From: Leptofilum sp965223285
GTDB taxonomy: Bacteria; Chloroflexota; Anaerolineae; Promineifilales; Promineifilaceae
Assembly: GCF_965223285.1 (NCBI RefSeq)
Contig: NZ_OZ244997.1
Span: 5,580,001 to 5,644,000 of the forward strand
DNA: 64,000 nucleotides
Direction of reading: 5' to 3'
The stretch's first letter is position 1. Each line of letters starts with the position of its first letter. This document shows positions 8,710 to 16,939 of this stretch, in pieces. The notes under the pieces are model-generated. The model was not told where the DNA came from, searched no databases, and saw only the letters and a program-made list of their open reading frames with translations. A program made the translations under genes and the position numbers.

Positions 8710-10350
8710 ATGATGGCAGAAATATTATTTAATCTCGATAAAATTGCGGTTTCTTTAACCGGAAAGCTGATTCTTTCTGGCTTGAACTGGGAAGTGCAAA
8801 ACCAGCAGCGCATTGGGTTGGTGGGGCCGAATGGGGCTGGTAAATCGACTCTGCTCAAGTTGATTTCACGAGAGCTAGAGCCAGATGATGGCAATATTTT
8901 CCGTAAATCAGGCTTAACCTGGGGGCGATTACAGCAGGAACCGGAATTGCCTGCTGGCAACTCGGTACTGGTTGAAGCGATGACTGCCGTTCCCCAAATC
9001 GCCACTATTCACCAAAAATTGGCTAATCTAGAACAGCAGATGGGAACCCCGGCCGTATATGAAGATGGCGACCGCCTGGCAAAAGTGATGGCGCAGCATG
9101 AAAAGCTATTGCACCAGCTTGAGCAGCTAGATGGTGCCAGCTACGAGAGCCGCGTGAAAGAAACCCTCACCCGCTTGGGCTTTCCGCAAGACCAGTGGGT
9201 AACCCAAACGGAGCATTTGAGTGGCGGTCAAAAGAAGCTCATCATGTTGGCCAAACTGCTGGTAAAGCAGCCAGATTTGCTGCTGCTGGACGAGCCAGAC
9301 AACCATCTGGATTTGGCTGCCAAGCAAAAGTTGGAAGCGGTCATTCGTAGCTATTCAGGCTGTGTGGTGATTATTTCTCACGACCGATATTTATTAGATG
9401 AGGTGGCGACGCACATTGCTGAATTGGAAAACGGCCGTATCACCCTGTACGTTGGCAATTACACAAACTACACCACCGAACGGGAGCTGGCGCGGCTGCG
9501 GCAGGCCCAAATGTATGCTGCCCAGCAAAAAGAGATTGCCCGCATTGAGGCCGCCATTGCTCGTTTTGAGCTGTGGGCGTCGCAGGTGGTGAATGAGCGG
9601 CACATCAAGCAGGCACGCAGCCGCCGCAAAATGCTGGACAAGATGGACAAGGTGGAAAAAGTTGCGGAGCAGCGGCGCATGTCGCTGAATTTAGCGGGTT
9701 GGCGGGGCAGCAACAAGGTGTTGGAACTGGAAAATGTAACGCGGCGATTTGAAAACGGCCGTGCTATCTTCAATCAGCTTAACCAAATTTTGTGGCACGG
9801 CGAGCGGGTAGGGCTGGTTGGCCCCAATGGGGCGGGCAAATCATTCCTGCTTAAGCAGCTACTTGACCCCGAAACCATTCACGACGGGCAAATTAAAATC
9901 GGTCCCAGTATCAAGATTGGCTACTATGCCCAGGAGCAAGAAACGCTCGATTACAGCCGCGACCTGATCAGTGAAATTCGCCAAACGGCTCCTGTCAGCC
10001 GCGAGGTGGCGGTCGCGTTTTTGCACCGCTTTTTGTACACCTACGACCAGATGCAGCAGCCCATCGCCAAGCTGAGCGGTGGCGAACGCAGCCGATTGCA
10101 GCTAGCCAAGCTGGTGTTAGAACGGCCGAATCTACTTCTCCTTGACGAGCCAACCAACAACCTGGACATTGCCTCGATTGAGGTGCTGGAACAAACGCTA
10201 GATGAGTTTGACGGCACATTACTGATTGTGTCGCATGACCGTTACTTTTTGGATCAGGTGGTGGATCGGGTGCTGGAGCTGAAGGACGGCCGTTTCACCG
10301 AATTCGACGGCGCCTACACAGATTATCTGGCGGCGGGGGGAAGCGTATAA
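8710..10350 (+). CDS. ABC-F family ATPase (ribosome-associated, EttA/Uup-like)
   Basis: A 546-residue soluble protein with two ABC domains and no membrane segments. Domain 1 has Walker A GPNGAGKST (~38), signature LSGGQKK (~170) and Walker B LLLLDEPDNHLD (~193). An arginine/lysine-rich linker follows (~240-325). Domain 2 has GPNGAGKSF (~373), LSGGERSR (~455) and LLLLDEPTNNLD (~477). This duplication is typical of ABC-F factors that act on the ribosome as translation factors or antibiotic-resistance proteins. The first domain has DEPDNHLD where DEPTNHLD is usual. Start ATG at 8710 follows GGAG; ATG at 8713 is an alternative. A leader hairpin and terminator lie upstream. Confidence 0.9.
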   Translation: MMAEILFNLDKIAVSLTGKLILSGLNWEVQNQQRIGLVGPNGAGKSTLLKLISRELEPDDGNIFRKSGLTWGRLQQEPELPAGNSVLVEAMTAVPQIATIHQKLANLEQQMGTPAVYEDGDRLAKVMAQHEKLLHQLEQLDGASYESRVKETLTRLGFPQDQWVTQTEHLSGGQKKLIMLAKLLVKQPDLLLLDEPDNHLDLAAKQKLEAVIRSYSGCVVIISHDRYLLDEVATHIAELENGRITLYVGNYTNYTTERELARLRQAQMYAAQQKEIARIEAAIARFELWASQVVNERHIKQARSRRKMLDKMDKVEKVAEQRRMSLNLAGWRGSNKVLELENVTRRFENGRAIFNQLNQILWHGERVGLVGPNGAGKSFLLKQLLDPETIHDGQIKIGPSIKIGYYAQEQETLDYSRDLISEIRQTAPVSREVAVAFLHRFLYTYDQMQQPIAKLSGGERSRLQLAKLVLERPNLLLLDEPTNNLDIASIEVLEQTLDEFDGTLLIVSHDRYFLDQVVDRVLELKDGRFTEFDGAYTDYLAAGGSV

Positions 10351-10354
10351 TTGT

Positions 10355-11149
10355 CTACCGATCGTAGTGGTAAATTTGCACGATGCGTTTAATGGCGTAG
10401 ATAGCTTCCGACGGCCGTATCGGATTCGTTTGAATTTCCATGCGCTCTAGCAAGCGGCCGAGAATTTGATTGGCCAGGGTGAAGCCGTTTGGCAGGTCGT
10501 TGTACCGTTGCAGCAGCGACTCAGCGAGCTGGATGTCTGCTTCGGTGAGCTTTTCGGCTGGCCATTTGGCGGCTTCCATTTCGGCTCTGCCCGGTGCGCG
10601 GCTGGCAACGCCGCTGCTGATAGAAGTTGATTTTTTGAGAGATTCGAGGGAAACGGCCGTTTGTTCCCGCACCACCAAGGTATTAGCCGCCAAATCTCCC
10701 AGCCGCCGTGCTTTGCCATCAATAAACATCGTCACCAAGCCCAGGCCATATGCCCCTGGTAAGAAATCTACCAGCCGAACCAGGTTGCGGATCACCGATT
10801 CAGCCAGGGTAATGGGCGTGCCGTCGGCCCGAATAACGCGAATGCCCACCTGCCGCTTGCCCGGCGAACTGCCGTTCCACTGCATTTCAAAAAAGATGTA
10901 GTAGCCCCAGAAAAAGGCAAAGCTAATCAGCGAGAGCAGGGCGATCAGAACAGAGCTGGCATCCGCCAGTATGTCGAAACCGCCCAACAAAATCAGAACC
11001 AGAATGGCGTTGGTGGCTGCCAACAACAGGCCGATGATGGTTGTGTCGATGAGCGCGGCTAAAAAGCGGGAGCCAATGCCCACCACTTCGTAGCCAAAAA
11101 CCACATTTTCCGGGGTGTCAATATTTAAGAACTCGTCTGGTGATGTCAT
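10355..11149 (-). CDS. RDD family membrane protein
   Basis: About 264 residues. The N-terminal half is an RDD domain: GSRFLAALIDT, two to three hydrophobic helices (~30-100), SPGKRQVGIRV, and a late helix near RNLVRLVDFLPG. The C-terminal ~90 residues are soluble and helical. RDD proteins are membrane proteins of poorly known role, sometimes linked to ion transport. The start is taken at ATG 11149 (MTSPDEF), as upstream codons fall in repeat-like DNA. It is divergent from the SpoIIM-like gene, a pairing seen in MoxR/DUF58 gene clusters, whose other members lie at 15.5-19.3 kb here. Confidence 0.8.
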   Translation of the reverse strand: MTSPDEFLNIDTPENVVFGYEVVGIGSRFLAALIDTTIIGLLLAATNAILVLILLGGFDILADASSVLIALLSLISFAFFWGYYIFFEMQWNGSSPGKRQVGIRVIRADGTPITLAESVIRNLVRLVDFLPGAYGLGLVTMFIDGKARRLGDLAANTLVVREQTAVSLESLKKSTSISSGVASRAPGRAEMEAAKWPAEKLTEADIQLAESLLQRYNDLPNGFTLANQILGRLLERMEIQTNPIRPSEAIYAIKRIVQIYHYDR

Positions 11150-11253
11150 ATTTTTTATTACGAAGGAACGAAGGGACAAAGGAAAAATTGCCAATTTCTT
11201 CGTATCTCAGTTTCTCAGTTTCTTTGTATATTTCTCTTGAGTATAATCCCATC

Positions 11254-12231
11254 ATGAATGCTGAACAATTTTACCGCTCGCGTCAGGCCGATTGGCAACA
11301 GTTAACCGCACTGCTGGATAAAAGTCAACAGATGAGCAGCCTCAATCCACAAGAAGTGCAGCAAATGGGGCAGCTTTATCGTTCGGTTACGGCCGATTTG
11401 GCCTTGGCCCAACGAGAATATCCACGCCATCAGGTTACCACCTTTCTCAATCAGTTGGTAGCCCGTGGCCACGCCATCATTTATCAGGGGGAACCACTGG
11501 CGGTACGGCGATTGAAGCATTATTTTTTGGTTGGATTGCCCCAAACGTTCCGTGAGGCATTGCCTTTCATCATGACGGCCGCATTGCTGTTGTGTCTCCC
11601 TGCCATCATTGCCGGGTTTCTCACCAATTGGCAGCCAGACGCCTCTACCTGGTTACTGCCCGCCAGCGTGCAGGAGCTGCGTCCTGGCATTGAAAATCAG
11701 GAACTTTGGACAAATATACCGGTGAATGAACGGCCGTACTTTTCTGCCTTCATCATGTCCAACAACATCCAGGTCTCATTTTTAGCCTTTGGCGGGGGCA
11801 TCACTGCCGGATTGTTCAGCCTATACATTCTCATCTTTAATGGGCTGCTGCTAGGTGGCATAACGGGTCTGACCGCCCATTACGATGTGGGCTTTGAGCT
11901 GTGGACCTTTGTCATTGGTCACGGGGTGATCGAGCTATCGGCCATTTTCATTGCGGGCGGCTCTGGGCTGATGCTGGGGTGGGCGATTATTCAGCCGGGC
12001 TTGCTTAAGCGGGGCGATGCCCTCATGCTGGCCGCGCGCAAAGCTGTGAAGCTGATTATAGGCTGTGTGCCTATCCTCATCATTGCTGGTCTGATTGAGG
12101 GCTTTATTTCACCCAACGAAAATATCCCCTGGCCTGTCAAGTGGAGCGTGGGCATTATCACCGGAATTTTGCTGTACAGTTATCTGCTGCTGGCCGGGCG
12201 TGGCCAAGAGCAACCTGCCGACCCTGCGTGA
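11254..12231 (+). CDS. SpoIIM-like (DUF95) integral membrane protein
   Basis: About 325 residues: a soluble helical start (~1-100), then five or six hydrophobic segments (~108-130, 165-200, 205-240, 245-265, 270-300). This is the layout of stage II sporulation protein M/DUF95 proteins. Motifs such as FIMSNNIQVSFLAFGGG and HGVIELSAIFIAGGSG match that family. The start is ATG at 11254; the 38 upstream in-frame codons come from low-complexity intergenic DNA. No sporulation is implied: DUF95 proteins are common beside MoxR, DUF58 and RDD genes. It converges with the B3/B4 gene with only seven bases between. Confidence 0.8.
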   Translation: MNAEQFYRSRQADWQQLTALLDKSQQMSSLNPQEVQQMGQLYRSVTADLALAQREYPRHQVTTFLNQLVARGHAIIYQGEPLAVRRLKHYFLVGLPQTFREALPFIMTAALLLCLPAIIAGFLTNWQPDASTWLLPASVQELRPGIENQELWTNIPVNERPYFSAFIMSNNIQVSFLAFGGGITAGLFSLYILIFNGLLLGGITGLTAHYDVGFELWTFVIGHGVIELSAIFIAGGSGLMLGWAIIQPGLLKRGDALMLAARKAVKLIIGCVPILIIAGLIEGFISPNENIPWPVKWSVGIITGILLYSYLLLAGRGQEQPADPA

Positions 12232-12238
12232 TTCCTGC

Positions 12239-12928
12239 TTACCCACCCTGTGCGGCGTAGATTTCTTGCAGTTCAACCTGGGCATTTGGTGCAAAGAGCA
12301 AGATGTTTTGGTGAATTGCCTTAAGCTGCTGCTGAACGGCCGTTACCGGGACCCCCTCTGGCGCATAAGCAACATATAAGGCTCGTTTTGTGTTTGGTGA
12401 AATGGGTGTGCGCTTGTCCTGGCCGTAAATGATGGTGCAAATGATTCCCTTGCCGTCGGACATCATCATATCATTGGGTTTCAACGGCCGTTTCTTGCCA
12501 GACATCTGCACAAATTCGTCTCCAACTTGGGTGGCATCAAGAGTAATGGGGGGAACCAGCAAATCAGCGTCGTGCCCGGCCGTGAGAACCAGCGTTTCTA
12601 GCTCAGCGGCAAAATTAGCGTCCACCAGCGGGCTGACGTTGGGCAACGACTTGCCCTTTTGCACCACAGACTCTAACTGTAGCTGAACATGATACGTTTT
12701 GTTGAACTTTTTGTAGTAGCTGCGATACGCTTGCAAAATCTTTAGCTCTAAAAAGTCTGCCCGAGAATATCCCGCATATTTTTCCTGCAACCGCCTTTCA
12801 ATTTCTCGTTTTCGTGCATCCAGCGGCGTGGGGCGTTTGCTATTGTCTATGTTGCCAATGAGCAATACCCCGACACCGCCTTCGGGGAAGGTTTGATGGA
12901 AACGGCCGTTTACTTCAATCTCAAACAT
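12239..12928 (-). CDS. B3/B4 tRNA-binding-domain protein
   Basis: A 229-residue soluble protein resembling free-standing B3/B4 domains of phenylalanyl-tRNA synthetase beta subunit. It has an FEIEVNGRF start, a YRSYYKKF-x-KTYHVQ block near 75-90, then LPNVSPLVDANFAAEL and TAGHDAD. These proteins may edit or bind amino acids or tRNA, but most are uncharacterised. The start is ATG at 12928, with GAGGA ten bases upstream; the longer frame to 13006 enters intergenic DNA. Two copies of the ACGGCCGT word fall in the gene and a third overlaps its first codons. Confidence 0.7.
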   Translation of the reverse strand: MFEIEVNGRFHQTFPEGGVGVLLIGNIDNSKRPTPLDARKREIERRLQEKYAGYSRADFLELKILQAYRSYYKKFNKTYHVQLQLESVVQKGKSLPNVSPLVDANFAAELETLVLTAGHDADLLVPPITLDATQVGDEFVQMSGKKRPLKPNDMMMSDGKGIICTIIYGQDKRTPISPNTKRALYVAYAPEGVPVTAVQQQLKAIHQNILLFAPNAQVELQEIYAAQGG

Positions 12929-13005
12929 CGTAGAATTCCTCAGCGGCACGGTGCTGCGGATATGCACCGAAATCAGCCACAGATCAAAGAGATGATTTGG
13001 CCACA

Positions 13006-13114
13006 CCCTAACGCCTGCATAACCGGCGCGGCGCGATTAGAGTATACTTTGCTCTAACCGCGCCGCTTGAATAACCAGCTAGTCGCCGCGTCTCTGGTTC
13101 ATGCTTTGTTAGCA
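13006..13114. repeat. attC-like imperfect palindrome
   Basis: On the minus strand the site begins TGCTAACAAAG, ends GGCGTTAGGG, and contains nested inverted arms (GCATGAACC/GGTTATGC, GACGCGGCG, and CGGCGCG with CTCTAA). The 109-bp length, the CTAAC/GTTAG ends and the position 17 bp after the stop of the DUF5615 gene fit an integron recombination site of a toxin-antitoxin cassette. The end boxes do not match the RYYYAAC/GTTRRRY consensus perfectly, and no integrase is in the window. Confidence 0.45.
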
Positions 13115-13130
13115 CGCGACTACAAGATGA

Positions 13131-13478
13131 TCAGATGTATCGAACCTGATTTTGCATTTCGTCAGCAGTGACATGATTTAGAAAACGCATAAGCCGCCGC
13201 ACTACCTCGTAGGGTGGATAGCGCACGGCTAAAATAATACCGTAATGAGTTTTCCTCGTATTGGCATATTCACGGGCAAGGGTTTCAAAATCGTGGCGGT
13301 TGTGAGTGAGGAGCGTTTTGCGTTGACTGACTGCGTAGGCTAATTGTTCTTCATCACTTTTTTCAAGCTGACCTGCATCACGAGCAGTCATGGCAGAGAA
13401 ACCGCGCCCTTTTAGCAAGTCTGCTATTACCACATGGACATCTTCATCAAGATAGAGTTCAATGAAAAGCCGATTCAC
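13131..13478 (-). CDS. DUF5615 PIN-like protein (probable toxin)
   Basis: A 115-residue protein with the DUF5615 pattern: LYLDEDVHVVIADLL at the start, ARDAGQLEKSDEEQL in the middle, and LLTHNRHDFETLA. The acidic residues resemble the metal site of PIN-domain RNases, so it is presumed to be a toxin nuclease. It overlaps the DUF433 gene by four bases, the standard arrangement of this two-gene module. The downstream side borders an attC-like palindrome, so the pair may have arrived as a cassette. Confidence 0.8.
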   Translation of the reverse strand: MNRLFIELYLDEDVHVVIADLLKGRGFSAMTARDAGQLEKSDEEQLAYAVSQRKTLLTHNRHDFETLAREYANTRKTHYGIILAVRYPPYEVVRRLMRFLNHVTADEMQNQVRYI

Positions 13479-13756
13479 ATGTCCCTCACCAGCGGGTCAA
13501 TTAAATCATCTGGAATACGATTACGTTGAATATATTCGTTGATTTCTTCCTGATTTTCACTATAGTAGCTCAACGCATCAAAAACTTGTGCTAATGTCAG
13601 GTGAGGTAACAGGTTTGGTATTTCCTCTGGAAAAACACCCTGCCGCCAAGTTTCCACAATTGCCCGCACTGGTGTACGTGTTCCTTTAATAATTGGTTCA
13701 CCACTTAGAATTTTGTCATTTCTAACAATATATCGGTTTTCTGTAATCTGAATCAT
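13475..13756 (-). CDS. DUF433 antitoxin-like protein
   Basis: A 93-residue protein with the DUF433 signature GEPIIKGTRTPVRAIVE and a helix-turn-helix-like second half (LTLAQVFDALSYYSENQEEI). DUF433 proteins are usually the antitoxin partner of DUF5615 toxins, and probably repress their own promoter. The start is ATG at 13756, nine bases after GAGG. A five-codon longer frame starts at 13771 but lacks that site. It overlaps the toxin gene, so translation is probably coupled. Confidence 0.8.
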   Translation of the reverse strand: MIQITENRYIVRNDKILSGEPIIKGTRTPVRAIVETWRQGVFPEEIPNLLPHLTLAQVFDALSYYSENQEEINEYIQRNRIPDDLIDPLVRDM

Positions 13757-13945
13757 TGTAAATGACCTCATTTTGGATATGTATCATCCTTGAAACAGCA
13801 TGTGTTCTGCCGGGCGAAAATGTTGCTCTTCATCTTTATGATACCATACGATGAAGCTGAGTAAGTGAAAAGTTGCAATCTTGTCTGTTTTTAGACATAT
13901 TCTATTCAGATTGTACTGGAATAAGCCAAATGAACCAGAGGATAT

Positions 13946-15164
13946 AGGGCTGTTTCAAAGTCGAAGAATGTCTAATGCTCTGGTAGGGTCAGCCGAAAAG
14001 GCATCAATGGCCTCAGAAACGGAAGCAAAACCAGCTAGACGAGCAAGGTTAATAACGATATTGCGAAAAGCAGCCCGAACTTGCGGGGCACCCGGCTTGC
14101 AAGTTGAACAAGCATCCTCACCCATGACCACATCCCGCACCCAATGAAGACCATTTTCAATGGCTGCCCAGTGGTCTCGGGTAATGGCAATAAGGTCAGC
14201 AGGTTTTGCCTCAGCTTGGGGCAAAGAGGTTATCCCATAGACATAGGATTCACTGTATTTGTTAGGTTTGAGTACCCATCGCTTCCGCTTGAGATGAAAA
14301 ACCTGAGCCACATCAGGCCAGTGCGGATAGGCATTGTTAGTCGGTGCACTCCATAGCTCACGAATTTCCAGACGGCCGTGTCCCTTGTTGACGCTTTTGT
14401 AATAAAGAAATGGAGGCTCGTTTCTGGGCTGTGGCTGGGCAAACCGTGCTTCCAACGACCAAAGCAAGCGGGGATGATTGCCTTTGACATACATCAAATA
14501 ATGACCCCCAGCTTGTCGAATCTGACGCACAATCGCTCTTTGAGTGAGCAATGCATCCACCGTAATGACCAATCCCTTCAGCAGCAATCGCTCAAGTAAA
14601 GGGGGGACACAGCTGATTTCATTGGTTTTGTCTTCTACCGCTGCTTGAGTAAGCACAATGCGTAACTGATGACACACAGCCGAAACAAGGAAAGCATTGG
14701 GGCTGCCCAATGAAGCGGCGCGTCGAATGCTTTTGCCATCGATAGCAATGCCCCGAGCAATGCCTGCTGCGACTAATTCTTGATGGACTTGATGCACCCA
14801 TGCTTGAATACTGGCTTCAAGGGCTTCTGGTTTTATCTGCCAGAATACGCGACACAACATAGCGGCCGATGGGTGATGGTGTGGCTTGATACCTAGGCGC
14901 GATTTGCGCCCTGCTGGCATATATTTGCCCCATCTTGCCATGCCCCGAGCACTTGTTTTGCCACAGAGCATAGCCAGCACGATAAAATTGAACAGACTAA
15001 TCAAACTATATCGCTTGCCGCGCGGCTTGCGCCAATCGGCTATCGGGTCGAAAATGGTGACTAGAGGTGGAATTGTAATTTGCATGTTTCCGCTCCTTGC
15101 AGGGATTTTGGAAACTATGCTGCAATTTCACCTTTTTTGCGACTGCCGACTTTGAAACAGCCCT
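13946..15164 (-). mobile_element. ISAs1-family insertion sequence, complete
   Basis: The 1,219-bp element has perfect 18-bp terminal inverted repeats starting AGGGCTGTTTCAAAGTCG. It is flanked by a 12-bp direct repeat ACCAGAGGATAT (13934-13945 and 15165-15176), taken as the target duplication. It contains one full-length transposase gene. The element carries one copy of the window-wide ACGGCCGT word near 14372. It interrupts a small membrane-protein gene. Confidence 0.95.
13955..15085 (-). CDS. ISAs1-family transposase
   Basis: A 376-residue, apparently intact DDE transposase. The N-terminus has the family helical region (DWRKPRGKRYSL, MARWGKY). The first catalytic Asp is in AIDGKSIRRA near residue 118, the second in VITVDALLTQ near 175. 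The C-terminal HWAAIENGLHWVRDVVMGED (~315-335) holds the catalytic Glu. ATG at 15085 has AAGGAG eight bases before it. The complete ends, target duplication and open frame suggest it could still be active. Confidence 0.95.
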   Translation of the reverse strand: MQITIPPLVTIFDPIADWRKPRGKRYSLISLFNFIVLAMLCGKTSARGMARWGKYMPAGRKSRLGIKPHHHPSAAMLCRVFWQIKPEALEASIQAWVHQVHQELVAAGIARGIAIDGKSIRRAASLGSPNAFLVSAVCHQLRIVLTQAAVEDKTNEISCVPPLLERLLLKGLVITVDALLTQRAIVRQIRQAGGHYLMYVKGNHPRLLWSLEARFAQPQPRNEPPFLYYKSVNKGHGRLEIRELWSAPTNNAYPHWPDVAQVFHLKRKRWVLKPNKYSESYVYGITSLPQAEAKPADLIAITRDHWAAIENGLHWVRDVVMGEDACSTCKPGAPQVRAAFRNIVINLARLAGFASVSEAIDAFSADPTRALDILRL

Positions 15165-15467
15165 ACCAGAGGATATGACCGAACCAGACTAAATCCCACC
15201 AATTGCCAGTTTGGAGATACCGAAATCCCATGAGACTCAGTAACCCCAGAAAACCTAATATCCAGAGTTTTCTCGGATGTCGTTTTTTGCCATTCATAAT
15301 TGGTTTTCTCCTCTTCAGTTGTTTTCCTTCCAATAAGGGAAAGGCCTAGCCGTGCTAACAAATATTATGCCGCATTACTATAGTCGGATTAAGTGCTCTA
15401 TTTGTCCTGATTGAGAGTAAAACGATGCACGCATTATACGAAAGGCAACGCTGGTCGTAAAACAAGT

Positions 15468-16781
15468 TCACAGCATGGTTTTGGCTTTTAGCTCCAAATA
15501 GCGGTTGATGACGGCGATGGAGAGCTGATTGGCGGGCACGTCCAGAGTGAGAACGCCTTGCTGGCGCAGATGGTCGAGCGTGATTTGGCGCTGCTCCAGC
15601 AGTTGGGCGGCGGCCATCCGTTGGAAGGTTGATTGCGAATCCTCTGGCTGTTGATGGGCGGCTTGCACCACGTCCGGGTCGCTGATGGTGACCACCAGCG
15701 GCAGACTGCGCTTGGCCAGCAGCGTGACGTGGCTCACCAATCCTTCCAGGCTGATGCCATGTGTCAGATCGGTAAAGATGACCACCAGCGACCGCTTGCG
15801 CTGCTTGGCAGCCAGGTAGCTGAGCGCCCGTCGGTAATCAGACTCAACAGGCTGGGCTTCGACGGCGTAGAGCAGCTCCAACATGCGGTAAAACTGGCCG
15901 CGACCCTGGCGTGGCGACAGATAATGCTGGATGTCGTTGGCGAAGCTCATCATGCCCACTTTGTCCCCCTTGCCCGTCGCTACGTAGCCTAGCAGCAGGA
16001 CGGCGTTGACCACGTAATCCAGCTTGGCCATTTGGGCAACGGGGCTTTGCATCATGCGCCCTACATCGAGCAGGGCGATCACTTTTTGGCTGCGCTCGGT
16101 TTGGTATTCTACGGTGACGGGGCGATGGCGGCGGGCGGTGGCCTTCCAGTTAATGCGGCGGTATTCGTCGTCGGGCAAATATTCGCGGAGGCGTTCAAAT
16201 TCGGTGCCTTCGCCAAATTGGCGGGTGTTGCGCAGGCCAATCTCTTGCAGCCGATTTTTGCGCAGGAGCAAATCGTAACGGCGCACGTCTAGCAGGTTGG
16301 GGTACACCTTGATGGGGTCGGTGAGGGGGAGCGCACCCTGGCGAATGGCCAGGCCAAGCGGCCCTAGCCAGCGCAAATTTAGATTGCCAAACTGGTAGTC
16401 GCCCCGGCGCAGCGGGTGGACGTGGTAGGTAGCTTCCCAGGTGCGGCGCGGGGCGATTTCTCCACTCAGCAGCCGCTGGGAGATGTTGAAGGCGTCGGGC
16501 GGTTCGTCGCGCAGCCAGACGGCGGCGGGGCGGTTGCTGCGGTTGCGGATGTGGATTTTGATGGGATTGTCCGCTCCCAGGCTGAGCTTCTGGTCGTGTT
16601 CGCGGCGGATGTCGAACCGCTTTTCAATGGGTTCGGCCGTTCGCCAATCGAACCAGATGAGTAGCCCAGCCAGCAGCAAGTAACCCACTGCAACCCATTG
16701 CAGCAGTGGCAACCAGATGCCTGCCGCCATGATGGGAGCAGCCAGGAGCAAAACAAGTATCCCTCGATTTGTCGGCTGCAT
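15468..16781 (-). CDS. DUF58 domain protein
   Basis: About 437 residues: two short hydrophobic helices at the N-terminus (~8-45), a beta-rich middle, then the DUF58 core LREYLPDDEYRRINWKATARR near 205-225 and a von Willebrand A-like region (VIALLDVGRMM, VVIFTDL). DUF58 proteins usually work with MoxR AAA ATPases in envelope-related assembly; the MoxR gene is two genes upstream, with a P450 gene in between. The start is taken at ATG 16781, because the longer frame runs through a dispersed repeat. No ribosome-binding site is visible. Confidence 0.85.
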   Translation of the reverse strand: MQPTNRGILVLLLAAPIMAAGIWLPLLQWVAVGYLLLAGLLIWFDWRTAEPIEKRFDIRREHDQKLSLGADNPIKIHIRNRSNRPAAVWLRDEPPDAFNISQRLLSGEIAPRRTWEATYHVHPLRRGDYQFGNLNLRWLGPLGLAIRQGALPLTDPIKVYPNLLDVRRYDLLLRKNRLQEIGLRNTRQFGEGTEFERLREYLPDDEYRRINWKATARRHRPVTVEYQTERSQKVIALLDVGRMMQSPVAQMAKLDYVVNAVLLLGYVATGKGDKVGMMSFANDIQHYLSPRQGRGQFYRMLELLYAVEAQPVESDYRRALSYLAAKQRKRSLVVIFTDLTHGISLEGLVSHVTLLAKRSLPLVVTISDPDVVQAAHQQPEDSQSTFQRMAAAQLLEQRQITLDHLRQQGVLTLDVPANQLSIAVINRYLELKAKTML

Positions 16782-16788
16782 GATTTTT

Positions 16789-16937
16789 TTAGCCACAGAG
16801 GTTTTAGAGATGAAAAAAAGAGATAATTTATGTGCTTGGGTCGATCTCCTGACCGTGCCCGATGGTGGCACGGCGAGGACGCCGGCCACAGCTAAGCAAT
16901 CTGAAGCTCTTTTTCTCTCTGTGTTCTCTGTGGCAAA
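16789..16937. repeat. Composite repeat: inverted CACAGAGG arms enclosing a second repeat
   Basis: The left end reads AGCCACAGAGG and the right end, on the other strand, TTTGCCACAGAGAACAC: the same arm family as at 3107-3241. Between them, near 16846-16896, lies a second unit (CTCCTGACCG, then CCACAGCTAA) that recurs near 61966-62032. This suggests one small element lies within another. It fills the gap between the P450 and DUF58 genes and holds no gene. Confidence 0.6.
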
Positions 16938-16939
16938 TC

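Larger units (their letters stand above)
13902..15297 (-). pseudogene. Small membrane-protein gene interrupted by insertion sequence
   Basis: The first part, read from ATG at 15297 down to 15165, encodes a basic start (MNGKKRHPRKLW) and a hydrophobic helix (ILGFLGLLSLMGF). If the insertion sequence and one 12-bp target copy are removed, the frame continues through WWDLVWFG, HILWFIWLIP and ends at TAG (13902-13904). The restored gene is exactly 55 codons and would make a 54-residue protein with two membrane segments. GAGGAGA lies about 11 bases before the ATG. The intact frame across the junction shows a clean and probably recent insertion. No family is recognised. Confidence 0.75.

Noticed and set aside
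11158..11230. Inverted repeat between RDD and SpoIIM-like genes as an operator
   Set aside because: The CGAAGGAACGAAGG and TTTCTTCG parts pair only weakly; it is more likely degenerate low-complexity repeat DNA.
15128..15361. 77-codon minus-strand ORF at the right end of the ISAs1-type element
   Set aside because: It runs across the element boundary; the other frame gives the split membrane protein with ribosome-binding site and exact restoration.
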